Origin: Leadbettera azotonutricia ZAS-9
GTDB taxonomy: Bacteria > Spirochaetota > Spirochaetia > Treponematales > Breznakiellaceae
Length of the DNA: 64,000 nt
Assembly: GCF_000214355.1 (NCBI RefSeq)
Contig: NC_015577.1
Location: 2,126,453 to 2,190,452 of the forward strand
Direction: 5' to 3'
Below are positions 18,292-25,400 of this stretch, one piece after another. How positions within the stretch are numbered: the first letter of the stretch is position 1; the number at the start of each line of letters is the position of its first letter. Below the pieces are notes generated by a model that saw only the letters and a program-made list of their open reading frames with translations, was not told where the DNA came from and searched no databases. The translations under genes were made by a program, and so were the position numbers.

Positions 18292-20190
18292 TTAAACGCC
18301 CATGCGGTTGATGAGGGTATCCAGCATGGAATTCACCGTAGTGATGAACCTCGCGGCGGCTGAATAGCCGTGCTGGTATTTGATCATGTTCGCCAGTTCT
18401 TCGTCGATGTTCACGCCCGATACGGACTGGCGCATTTCTTCAAGCTGCTTCATGATGAGGTTCTGCGTTTCCAGGGCACGCTCGCTCTGCTCGCCCAAAA
18501 GGCCAATGCGCCCCACGGAATCCGCAAAATAATCGTCGAAGCTGCGGAACTGGCCCACCATGACTTCGGTATTCCTAATGGACGCGATTGCCATGGCGGC
18601 CTCCCCGTTTCCGGGATTGGCAGTCCTGCCATTTTCGCCGAACCCTGCCGCCACTGAAAGGGGGTCCCGCACCAGGGCGGGGTTCACTTCAACCCAGCCT
18701 GACGGATGGGCAATGGGGGCAAGCTCCCAGCTTTCGGCACCGCCCCTCAAGCTTGATACCGCGTCAGCCCTTCCCCAATCGTAAGAACCCTCGGCACCGG
18801 GCGCATTGAGAAGCCCCGCATAGCCAGTGAGGAAATGGCCTGAATCTTCGATATGGCGTATCACAAAGTCGGGGTTAGCGGCGTGGGAAGCCCCGGTTTC
18901 TGCAGGATTTCCCTTGAGGGTGAGGAAGCCGTCCCTGTTGATCCGTGCGGTAACTTCGGCCCCTGAATTGTTGATCCTGGCGACGATATCCGACACGGTG
19001 TCGGTGGGATAGTAATTTATCTGCCTCTGGCCGTCGGCTGCTGAAAGGGTGATGGTTCCTTCGAGGCCCGCCTGGGCCCTGGGTTCAAGGGCATTGGTTC
19101 CCGAAACCCGGAAGATGTAGGATGAATCGAATTCGCCATCTCCGTCCCTGTCGTAGTTGCCGTTCACATTGGGCACAAAGGAGTGCTCGGTGAAGAAGTC
19201 GATGCCGGTGACGCCGTTTGCGCCATAGGCTTTTTCATGGACTTCGTTTACAAGGCCCGCGAAGTTCATGGTCATATTGTCGAGGATCTGAATTTCCGAC
19301 TGGATTGTATGATCCCTGAGATCCAAAAGAGCGCCAAGGCTCCCGTTATGATCCCCATTGTGGAATTCAAGGTCTTCCCGAGTTTCGTTCCAGACAATGT
19401 CGGAATAGCCGGTGTCTGTATTGCGCGCAATGTCAAACTGCCGGCCTATCCTGCCCTGCACCAGCACAACCCCGCCGGTGTGGAGCATGAACTCGTCGGG
19501 GTCCCGTGTATCCACAGAGAGGTTGATCAGTGAAGAAAGTTTGTCCACCAGAAGATCCCGGCGATCCAGAAGATCGTTGGGATTATCCCCCTGGGCTTTG
19601 ACTTTCTGTATGTCGTCATTGAGGGCTGCTATGCGCTTGGTAATATCGTTGACCCTGCCCACGGTAAGGCGTATATCCTCATCAGTCTGATCCTGGAGAC
19701 GTTTCAGAGCATTGTAGCGCTCGTGAATGCCGTCCACCAGGGTCTTGCCCCGTTCGAGGACCGCCATGCGGGGGGCATTGTCCGCAGGGTGCAGGGAAAG
19801 CTCCTGCCATGAATTCCAGAATTCGTCCATCTTGCTGCGTATGGAATTCTGCCCCGGCTCAAGGTAGATATTTTCAAGCTCCCTGATATAGGGGTCACGG
19901 GTCTTCCAGTACCCTTCCCCGCCCGCCTGGGCCACGATGCGGCGGTCCAGGAGCTGATCCCGGAGCCGCTCGATGCGCTCGACCACCGTGCCCTGGCCTA
20001 TCTGACCGGGGGTTTCTTCCCTGTTGAGGCCCGGAAGGTAGATGGGTTCAAAGGGCGTAAATTCCACCCTCTGCCGGGAGTAGCCTTCGGTGGAGGCATT
20101 GGAAAGGTTGTGGCCTGTTACATTCAGAGCCTGCTGGTGGGCGTCGACCGCCCGTTTCCCGATTTCTATTGGCATGAAGGTAGATGTCAT
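18292..20190 (-). CDS. flgK: Flagellar hook-associated protein FlgK (HAP1)
   Basis: The N-terminal rod/hook-family motif is ALNVTGHNLSNASTEGYSRQ, and the C-terminus has the matching SGVNIDEELANMIKYQHGYS with a final helix ending in NSMLDTLINRMGV. The 632 residues are typical of spirochete FlgK. It forms the first junction layer on the hook. The SD is TAGGAG, 6 bases before the ATG. It is the second gene of the operon beginning with the FlgN-like gene. Confidence 0.95.
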   Translation of the reverse strand: MTSTFMPIEIGKRAVDAHQQALNVTGHNLSNASTEGYSRQRVEFTPFEPIYLPGLNREETPGQIGQGTVVERIERLRDQLLDRRIVAQAGGEGYWKTRDPYIRELENIYLEPGQNSIRSKMDEFWNSWQELSLHPADNAPRMAVLERGKTLVDGIHERYNALKRLQDQTDEDIRLTVGRVNDITKRIAALNDDIQKVKAQGDNPNDLLDRRDLLVDKLSSLINLSVDTRDPDEFMLHTGGVVLVQGRIGRQFDIARNTDTGYSDIVWNETREDLEFHNGDHNGSLGALLDLRDHTIQSEIQILDNMTMNFAGLVNEVHEKAYGANGVTGIDFFTEHSFVPNVNGNYDRDGDGEFDSSYIFRVSGTNALEPRAQAGLEGTITLSAADGQRQINYYPTDTVSDIVARINNSGAEVTARINRDGFLTLKGNPAETGASHAANPDFVIRHIEDSGHFLTGYAGLLNAPGAEGSYDWGRADAVSSLRGGAESWELAPIAHPSGWVEVNPALVRDPLSVAAGFGENGRTANPGNGEAAMAIASIRNTEVMVGQFRSFDDYFADSVGRIGLLGEQSERALETQNLIMKQLEEMRQSVSGVNIDEELANMIKYQHGYSAAARFITTVNSMLDTLINRMGV

Positions 20191-20211
20191 GATGTCTCCT
20201 ATATGTGGCGG

Positions 20212-20715
20212 TTAAATATGACGGTTGAAAACCATGCTCTTGAGGTCTTTGGATGCTTCCGCACCCTTGCTGGTGTAGAGCTTGCCGCCCCGGGCAGGAT
20301 AAACCGCCTCGAGATAGGCGGCAGCCATGGTCTTTGCCTCGCCAAGGTAGTTCAAAAAGGCCTCGTTCATGGCCCTGGTTTTGATGGCTTCCATCTTGAG
20401 GGTCCGGTAAAGCCCCGAAAGTTCCCGCCTTTCATCCTCGGGAAGCCGGGCAACAAGGGCATAAAAAGCCGTTTCTTCCTGATTTTGGGCCTTTTCGCCG
20501 ATTAAGCAGGCAAAAAGCCCGGCTCTTTCCTGCTCAAGGCTGCTGAATTCCATGCCCAGCTGGTTGATCTCGGCCATTTTCCAGTCAAAGTCGGCCCATT
20601 CCCGGGCTAAAACCGCCTGCCTCACCGAGTCCTGGACAGCGGATATCTTTTTAAAAAGGGCAATTTCCTGGCCCAGCACGGAAACGCAGCGTCCATAATC
20701 CCATTGCTTTTTCAT
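20212..20715 (-). CDS. flgN: FlgN-like flagellar export chaperone
   Basis: A 167-residue, almost entirely helical protein directly upstream of flgK and flgL, the known FlgN clients. Heptad-like Leu/Glu spacing (INQLGMEFSSLEQERAGLFA) fits the coiled-coil FlgN fold. Sequence identity in this family is always weak, so the call relies on size, helicity and position. It is first in its operon, behind a sigma-28-type promoter. Confidence 0.72.
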   Translation of the reverse strand: MKKQWDYGRCVSVLGQEIALFKKISAVQDSVRQAVLAREWADFDWKMAEINQLGMEFSSLEQERAGLFACLIGEKAQNQEETAFYALVARLPEDERRELSGLYRTLKMEAIKTRAMNEAFLNYLGEAKTMAAAYLEAVYPARGGKLYTSKGAEASKDLKSMVFNRHI

Positions 20716-20732
20716 ACAAATACCCCCTTTCT

Positions 20733-20760
20733 TTATCGGAATTTAAGGGAAAGGGATTTA
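20733..20760 (-). promoter_or_regulatory. Sigma-28 (FliA)-type promoter of the flgN-flgK-flgL-fliW-csrA operon
   Basis: On the minus strand, TAAATCCC (20760-20753), a 12-base spacer and TCCGATAA (20740-20733) give a 7/8 match to the FliA -10. The spacing equals that of the flaB promoter at 6999. The -10 lies about 18 bp from the flgN ATG, so the leader is very short. Confidence 0.65.
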
Positions 20761-20808
20761 GGGGATATTTGAAGTGAATTTTTCTATAGTTTGATGCGCA
20801 AAAAGCTC

Positions 20809-20839
20809 TTGACAATTTTGATCATTTCGGGCATATTAT
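20809..20839 (+). promoter_or_regulatory. Sigma-70-type promoter of the tRNA cluster
   Basis: A perfect -35 TTGACA (20809-20814) is followed by CATATT at 17-base spacing or TATTAT at 19, about 15-20 bases before tRNA-His. It is divergent from the flgN promoter. Confidence 0.55.
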
Positions 20840-20854
20840 TTTTGTTCGTTACAC

Positions 20855-20927
20855 GGTGGATGTAGCTCAGCGGTAGAGTTCCAGATTGTGGATCTGGCCG
20901 TCGCCGGTTCGAACCCGGTCATCCACC
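20855..20927 (+). tRNA. tRNA-His (anticodon GTG)
   Basis: The acceptor stem is GTGGATG / CATCCAC with the extra G-1 (20855) opposite C73, the tRNA-His identity feature. The anticodon loop TTGTGGA has GTG at 20888-20890, and the T loop is TTCGAAC. CCA is not encoded. Confidence 0.95.
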
Positions 20928-20963
20928 CTCGGTGGAAGGGTTCGACCCTATCTTCCAGAAAAT

Positions 20964-21037
20964 GCGTTCGTAGCTCATCTGGATAGAGCGACGGACTTCG
21001 AATCCGTAGGTAGCACGTTCGAGTCGTGTCGGACGCA
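20964..21037 (+). tRNA. tRNA-Arg (anticodon TCG)
   Basis: The acceptor stem GCGTTCG / CGGACGC contains one G-U pair, and A73 is the discriminator. The anticodon loop CTTCGAA has TCG at 20998-21000. The T arm is GCACG TTCGAGT CGTGT. CCA is not encoded. Confidence 0.93.
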
Positions 21038-21044
21038 GTACTTC

Positions 21045-21117
21045 GGGCCGCTAGCTCAGCTGGTAGAGCAGCAGACTCTTAATCTGCGGGTCCTGAGTTC
21101 GATCCTCGGGCGGCTCA
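21045..21117 (+). tRNA. tRNA-Lys (anticodon CTT)
   Basis: The acceptor stem is GGGCCGC / GCGGCTC with A73. The anticodon stem GCAGA / TCTGC encloses CTCTTAA with CTT at 21078-21080. It starts 7 bp after tRNA-Arg, so the two are processed from one transcript. Confidence 0.93.
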
Positions 21118-21187
21118 TTTGTCTTAAAAACTCAAGGGTTTTTAAGACTTAGGAGAAAAATATTCTATTTTCTCCATAGAAAGAATC

Positions 21188-21259
21188 GCGGGAATAGCTC
21201 AGTGGTAGAGCGCGACCTTGCCAAGGTCGATGTCGCGGGTCCGACTCCCGTTTCCCGCT
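21188..21259 (+). tRNA. tRNA-Gly (anticodon GCC), integration target
   Basis: The acceptor stem is GCGGGAA / TTCCCGC with U73. The anticodon loop TTGCCAA has GCC at 21220-21222. Its last 22 bases (from GGTCCGACTCCCG in the T arm) are repeated at 38980, the far end of the integrative element, so the element inserted here and restored the tRNA. Confidence 0.95.
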
Positions 21260-21273
21260 TTTATCTGGTAGGT

Positions 21274-21299
21274 CCGGAAAGATAACTTTCCGGGCTTTG
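21274..21299 (+). terminator. Rho-independent terminator after the tRNA cluster
   Basis: An 8-bp perfect stem CCGGAAAG / CTTTCCGG with ATAA loop is followed by GCTTTG. It lies inside the integrated element's left end, so it came with the element and now ends the tRNA transcript. Confidence 0.6.
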
Positions 21300-21306
21300 T
21301 AATGAC

Positions 21307-21331
21307 TAATTCCTTATGTCATAAGGAATTA
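21307..21331. repeat. 25-bp palindrome at the element end
   Basis: Arms TAATTCCTTATG and CATAAGGAATTA flank one central T. The identical site recurs at 39049-39073, and a version with matched changes in both arms is at 40419-40443. It is probably a recombination-protein binding site or a 5' UTR hairpin of the integrase gene. Confidence 0.7.
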
Positions 21332-21416
21332 GGGCTGGCGAGGAAAACTCGAAGCTTGTTAGTGTTAATCCATTGTTGCACAAATTGTAGTATTTTGTGC
21401 AAGGCGCAGGGTTACC

Positions 21417-22631
21417 ATGGCTCGAAGTTCCCTCTCGCTTTGGAAGCGTCCTACAACCGTTCCCCGCTCATTTGTCTACTATGTTCGTATATGGCTCCCT
21501 TCTGAAAAGCGGTATTCAACGCCCAAGTCGGCGGCTGTCCTGGCTGAAAATTTGGGGCTTGATATGTCCCAGCTCCCCCCTTCCACCAAAACCGGAGCGA
21601 GGAAAATTGGAGAAATTTGGCTTTTAAAGGGCGGCCTCAAAACACTCAAAAACAATCCCGACAATCCGCTTCTTGCCGATTTTTGCCTTGATTTCTGGAC
21701 TTGGGATAAGTCTGAATATGTCGAAGGAAAGATCGACCGGGAACAGCGTATAAGCAAGCGATGGTGCAAGGATAGCCACAATCGCATAGAAACGCACATT
21801 AAGCCATTAGTAACTGGAATACGCTTGCAGGAAGTGACTGCAAAATTTTTAGATCGAATTCAGCTGAAACTGAAAAAAACTACAAAATTGAGCACAAAAA
21901 CGATCAATAGCATTATGAACGCCGTCTTGACCCCTATCAGAGAGGCCCATAGGTTTGGGGTTATTGAAACCGATCCAACCCAAAATTTCCGAAGCTTGCC
22001 TTTGAATACTAAAAAGAAAGGCATTTTGACGACCAAAGAATTTTGCGCTTTATTGGCTAGTTCATGGCAAAATGAGCAAATTCGCCTTGCTGTCCTCTTG
22101 GCCCGTTATACTGGATTACGGATGGGGGAGGTTCTTGCCTTGGCTCCCAATGATTTTGATATTGATTATGAAGGGAAACCTGTTATATGGGTTCGGAAAA
22201 GCTGGTCAATTACAGAAGGGATAAAAAGCACAAAAACCGGAAATACCCGCGTAGTCCCAATAAGCGATGAACTCAAAAATGATTTATTGAAACTACATCA
22301 AAAAAATCCTCATGATGGCAGCTTCATTTTTTGGGGTGCTAATGAAAATACTCCCTTTACCCATAGAATGCTGGGAAGCGGCTTTTGCCATCAACTTGAA
22401 AAGATTGGTATTGATGAAGCAACACGGAAAGCCCGAAATATATCATTTCATTCACTTCGGCATATGTTTAATTCTACCCTCCGCGGTAAGATACCCGATC
22501 CAACTTTAAGGCTCGCAACAGGGCATGATGATCCGGATATGTCGGATCATTATGATCATCTTACTGACGAAAGACTTTCGGACATTAGAAACGCGCAAGA
22601 AAAATATATTTCTATAAAAAAGGTGGAATAA
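21417..22631 (+). CDS. int: Tyrosine recombinase (phage/ICE-type integrase)
   Basis: A 404-residue integrase directly downstream of its tRNA-Gly target. The catalytic domain shows box I Arg in LARYTGLRMGEVLAL, HSLRHMF (His-x-x-Arg), GHDDPDMSDHYDHL with the nucleophile Tyr, and an SAM-like N-terminal DNA-binding domain before it. All core residues appear present, so the enzyme should be active. The ATG at 21417 follows GGTTACC rather than a strong SD. A 124-codon 5' piece of the same gene is repeated at 39159. The gene's lower GC begins the AT-rich element. Confidence 0.92.
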   Translation: MARSSLSLWKRPTTVPRSFVYYVRIWLPSEKRYSTPKSAAVLAENLGLDMSQLPPSTKTGARKIGEIWLLKGGLKTLKNNPDNPLLADFCLDFWTWDKSEYVEGKIDREQRISKRWCKDSHNRIETHIKPLVTGIRLQEVTAKFLDRIQLKLKKTTKLSTKTINSIMNAVLTPIREAHRFGVIETDPTQNFRSLPLNTKKKGILTTKEFCALLASSWQNEQIRLAVLLARYTGLRMGEVLALAPNDFDIDYEGKPVIWVRKSWSITEGIKSTKTGNTRVVPISDELKNDLLKLHQKNPHDGSFIFWGANENTPFTHRMLGSGFCHQLEKIGIDEATRKARNISFHSLRHMFNSTLRGKIPDPTLRLATGHDDPDMSDHYDHLTDERLSDIRNAQEKYISIKKVE

Positions 22632-22642
22632 AAAATTTAAAT

Positions 22643-22843
22643 TTAAATGCTCATATAATTAGTAATAGGGAAAGTCTACATGACTTTATCTTAGTAACAA
22701 TGCATGATAAGGCAGAAATTTATACAGATGGTTGGAAAAAGAATCAGTCTCTTGATAATATTGGATATAAGCATAAAATCATTGTGGAAAAGAAAGGAAA
22801 AAAGGATATTATGTTGCTTCATGTCTATTTGGTAATTATTTAA
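22643..22843 (+). pseudogene. Fragment of an IS1595/ISXO2-type transposase
   Basis: The frame reads HIISNRESLHDFIL and then AEIYTDGWKKNQSLDNIGYK, which resembles the TDGW...L..GYKH region of ISXO2-like (IS1595) DDE transposases. Both ends are lost; the frame diverges after about residue 60 and stops at 22843. It is a short decayed remnant. The family call rests on a single motif region. Confidence 0.5.
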
Positions 22844-22989
22844 ATAAAAAGGCGGATGAAGGGAACCTTTCAAACCTCAAATAGTGTTTCAGGAAATAGG
22901 AGAGAAAAATAAAAATATAGCATCTTAGTCAAGTGCAGGGACCATAATTTTAATATTTTCATAACATTCTAAGCTTTTGATACATTTTT
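22844..22989. other. AT-rich intergenic stretch without recognised features
   Basis: Between the transposase fragment and the next minus-strand gene I see only AT-rich sequence and no convincing ORF, RNA or terminator. Confidence 0.5.
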
Positions 22990-23232
22990 CTATGTAAAAT
23001 CAGTTTCTATGATTTTTTCAAGAATTTCTGCAACATGATCAATGACTATTGAATCATGAATAATTTCGTCCGGCTTAATAGTATCAGATTTTGAAAACCT
23101 TATTAAAGAAATTTTAGAATTACAAATTTTTATTGAAATATCAATATCTCCAAATTTAGGAATTCCATTAGCGAGTTCTAAATTTAAATAAGCTAATAAA
23201 TCACTATAAAAACTAAAAATATTATTTTTCAT
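22990..23232 (-). CDS. Hypothetical protein, cut off from its operon by an IS
   Basis: An 80-residue protein (MKNNIFSFYSDLLAYLNLEL, ending IEKIIETDFT region) that I do not recognise. It is hydrophilic and probably small alpha/beta. Its ATG lies inside the 15-bp target duplication of the IS at 23242. If the IS is removed in thought, the upstream HTH gene ends TFKNEK-stop and this ATG overlaps that stop, so the two were a translationally coupled pair. The insertion has removed its upstream transcription. Confidence 0.55.
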   Translation of the reverse strand: MKNNIFSFYSDLLAYLNLELANGIPKFGDIDISIKICNSKISLIRFSKSDTIKPDEIIHDSIVIDHVAEILEKIIETDFT

Positions 23233-23241
23233 TTTTGAAAG
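23227..23241 (+). repeat. 15-bp target-site duplication, left of IS copy 1
   Basis: TTTCATTTTTGAAAG is repeated exactly at 24645-24659, immediately flanking the 1403-bp IS. Confidence 0.85.
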
Positions 23242-23316
23242 TGTCCTGCCCACGTTGAACTTGCCGAAAAGAAGCTAAGCATATAAGGTAGTAACAACAA
23301 GCCCGAGGAGAGGAAT

Positions 23317-23628
23317 ATGGGCAGAAGAAAGCGGTACAGTCCTGAGCAGAAGGTGAACATCCTGCGGGAGGTTCTGGAAGAGGGCAAGACGATGAGCGAG
23401 GCGGCGGCCAAGTACGAGATCCACCCGAGCATGATCCTGGCCTGGAGGAAACAGCTCTTCGAGGGGGCGCTCAATCTCTTTGAGATCAAGCGCACAGACA
23501 TAACCGAGAAGGCGCAGGGGAAGAAGTCCAAGGCGTTGGAAGCCAAGATAGCGGAGAAGGACAACGTCATAGCGGAGCTGGCCCAGGAAGTCCTGGAGCT
23601 AAAAAAAAAGAGAGTTGGCCAGAGTTAG
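23317..23628 (+). CDS. IS3-type transposase OrfA (copy 1)
   Basis: A 103-residue helix-turn-helix protein (RYSPEQKVNILREVLEEGK, EIHPSMILAWRKQLFEGA) with a C-terminal leucine-zipper-like helix; it recognises the terminal repeats. At 23601-23610 the run AAAAAAAAAG lets ribosomes slip -1 into the orfB frame, which stays open upstream of the orfB ATG, so an OrfAB fusion transposase is expected as in other IS3 members. Confidence 0.9.
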   Translation: MGRRKRYSPEQKVNILREVLEEGKTMSEAAAKYEIHPSMILAWRKQLFEGALNLFEIKRTDITEKAQGKKSKALEAKIAEKDNVIAELAQEVLELKKKRVGQS

Positions 23629-23639
23629 GGACAAGCAAG

Positions 23640-24593
23640 ATGAGCCTCGAGAAACGGCAGTTGATAGAGCGGGAGGTGCGGCGCCTTTGCCTAAAGACCG
23701 GCATAGCCATGCTGACCCTGGCAGGCTTCGCCGGGGTGCCGGAACGCACCTGGAGGGAATGGCAGGCACGGCGCAACCAGGAGACGAGGCATAACGGGCA
23801 TATACCCCGGGAGCATTGGCTGACCCCTGCCGAAACAGAGGCCATCGTTGCGTACTGCCAGAGCCGGATGAAGCTTGGATACCGGGTGTTGTGCTGGCAG
23901 ATGGTAGACGAGGATGTGGCGGCGGCATCCCCCTCCAGCGTCTACAACGTGCTGAAACGCAGCGGCTTGACGAAGAAGTGGGCAGAACTGGCCGAGGAGA
24001 AGAAAAAAGGGTTTGACCAGCCTCAAGGGGTACACGAACATTGGCATATTGATTTTTCATACATCAGGATTGACGGGGCCTTTTATTATTTCATCAGCGT
24101 TCTTGACGGATACAGCCGGATGATCCTGGGCTGGGACTTATGCCGGAACATGGACGGGCTTAATGCGGAGATTCTCATCTCCCGGACGCATGAAAGACAC
24201 CCGGAGGCCAGGCCGCGCATTATCAGCGACAACGGCGGCCAGTTTGTTTCGAAAGACTTTCGTGATTTGATAATGCTTCTTGAGCTGGAACAAACATTTA
24301 CCGCCCCGGCGCATCCGCAGAGCAACGGCAAACTCGAACGCTTCCACCGGACATTCAAAACCGAGCATGTGAGGCAGGCTGCTTATTTCGGCTATGAAGA
24401 TGCCAAAGCCAGGATGGGCCGCTGGATAAAATATTACAACGAAAAGCGGCTCCACGGCTCGATTTATTATTTAAGTCCCCTTGATGTTTTTGAGGGGAGG
24501 ACTTATATTCGTCTTGCAGAGCGCAGACAAAAACTGCATTCTGCATATATTCAAAGACAGAGCTACTGGCAAAATCAAAATGCCGGACTCTGA
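23640..24593 (+). CDS. IS3-type transposase OrfB, DDE integrase core (copy 1)
   Basis: A 317-residue catalytic subunit. The rve core has Asp in HWHIDFSYI, Asp in IISDNGGQF and Glu in NGKLERFHRTFK, an intact D-D-35-E set. An N-terminal helical domain (residues 1-110) includes a second HTH-like region. It may be translated from ATG 23640 or as OrfAB by frameshifting. The protein is identical in copy 2, so the duplication is recent. Confidence 0.93.
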   Translation: MSLEKRQLIEREVRRLCLKTGIAMLTLAGFAGVPERTWREWQARRNQETRHNGHIPREHWLTPAETEAIVAYCQSRMKLGYRVLCWQMVDEDVAAASPSSVYNVLKRSGLTKKWAELAEEKKKGFDQPQGVHEHWHIDFSYIRIDGAFYYFISVLDGYSRMILGWDLCRNMDGLNAEILISRTHERHPEARPRIISDNGGQFVSKDFRDLIMLLELEQTFTAPAHPQSNGKLERFHRTFKTEHVRQAAYFGYEDAKARMGRWIKYYNEKRLHGSIYYLSPLDVFEGRTYIRLAERRQKLHSAYIQRQSYWQNQNAGL

Positions 24594-24594
24594 A

Positions 24595-24840
24595 CTAGCT
24601 TATATGCTCCTTCAAAAAACGGCAAGTTCGGCTTGGGCAATACATTTCATTTTTGAAAGTAACTTCATTATTTTCAAGAAATTGAATGATATTATCTATA
24701 GATATTTTAACATTCCTTTTAGAAAGATATATCCTCGATAATTTTCCATCCGAACAAAGTCTTTGAACAGTCCGTTTTGATATTGATAATATTTCTGCTG
24801 CTTCATTATAAGAGAAAAGATATTTCTTAATTTCTAACAC
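24595..24840 (-). pseudogene. Excisionase-like HTH protein, 3' end replaced by IS copy 1
   Basis: A MerR/excisionase-type helix-turn-helix is visible: FSYNEAAEILSISKRTVQRL, then LSRIYLSKRNVKISIDNIIQ. GTG at 24840 is the start because AAGGGGTG lies seven bases upstream; the ATG at 24909 has no such site. The original protein would be about 66 residues ending TFKNEK. The IS inserted in the last codons, so the frame now ends in IS-encoded residues. The DNA-binding part is intact and may still work. In an integrated element such a gene commonly sets excision direction. Confidence 0.7.
24645..24659 (+). repeat. 15-bp target-site duplication, right of IS copy 1
   Basis: An exact repeat of 23227-23241. 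It codes for the end of the HTH gene on the minus strand. Confidence 0.85.
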
Positions 24841-24909
24841 TATTAAACACCCCTTGTTAGAATTATCATGATATACTGTAAAATTGATGTCAAGTTTATA
24901 AATGATCAA

Positions 24910-25267
24910 AAAGAAGTATAATTTAAATATGAAAATGCATAAATTTTTTAAATGAAATAATATCTCAATTATAGTAAATTATAAAAAATTTATATAAAAT
25001 TCATTTCACATCACCAAAATAAAATTAATATTTTTTCACATTTTGTATAATAATATATTGTGTTATGATTGTCAAGTAATTATTGATTATAGGTAAAAAA
25101 ATAAAATATTTTTTGATATTTTTATTGCTCTAATATTCGGTATTCCCCAGGTCTGACGGACAGTCCTCGGTTAAGCCACTTTATCTATTGTTAATACCAT
25201 ATGTGTGCAATATCTTTTTACCTTAGTCAAATGTATACCCATGAAAAATAAATTAATTTCAGAAGGA
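24910..25267. other. Very AT-rich noncoding stretch
   Basis: Upstream of the HTH gene, 358 bp of mostly A/T with no ORF that I would support. A short GC patch around 25145-25175 (CCCCAGGTCTGACGGACAG) has no recognised role. The HTH gene promoter must lie here. Confidence 0.5.
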
Positions 25268-25324
25268 TAAAGTACACTAAGTTACTAGGGGTTAACCAAG
25301 GTTAACCATTATTAAAATAGTAAT
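25268..25324 (+). repeat. Isolated copy of the array core repeat
   Basis: TAAAGTACACTAAGTTACTA followed by GGTTAACCAAGGTTAACC and the ATTATTA...TAGTAAT dyad matches the core of the tandem array at 27.4-28.6 kb. It is separated from the array by IS copy 2 and 0.6 kb. Confidence 0.9.
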
Positions 25325-25400
25325 ATAAAAAATATTTAGTATCAAACACTGTATTGCCCAAGCCGAACTTGCCGTTTTTTGAAGGAGCATATAAGCTAGT

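Larger units (their letters stand above)
21238..21788 (+). repeat. Left end (attL) copy of a 551-bp direct repeat
   Basis: The repeat begins inside tRNA-Gly, covers the terminator, a palindrome and the first 124 codons of the integrase, and ends at CAATCGCATA. The other copy is 38980-39530, at a constant offset of 17742 with no indels. I count about seven substitutions. The crossover core is presumably the shared tRNA 3' end. Confidence 0.92.
23242..24644 (+). mobile_element. IS3-type insertion sequence, copy 1 (1403 bp)
   Basis: The ends TGTCCTGCCCACGTTGAACT and (reverse complement of the right end) TGTATTGCCCAAGCCGAACT are imperfect terminal inverted repeats sharing TGCCCA and GAACTTGCCG. 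Two ORFs are joined by a -1 slip site. An identical copy in the opposite orientation is at 25350-26752. The flanking 15-bp duplication is longer than IS3 elements usually make. Confidence 0.93.

Noticed and set aside
22691-22873. 60-codon minus-strand ORF after the integrase
   Set aside because: It is antisense to the decayed IS1595-type fragment, which has the more protein-like frame.
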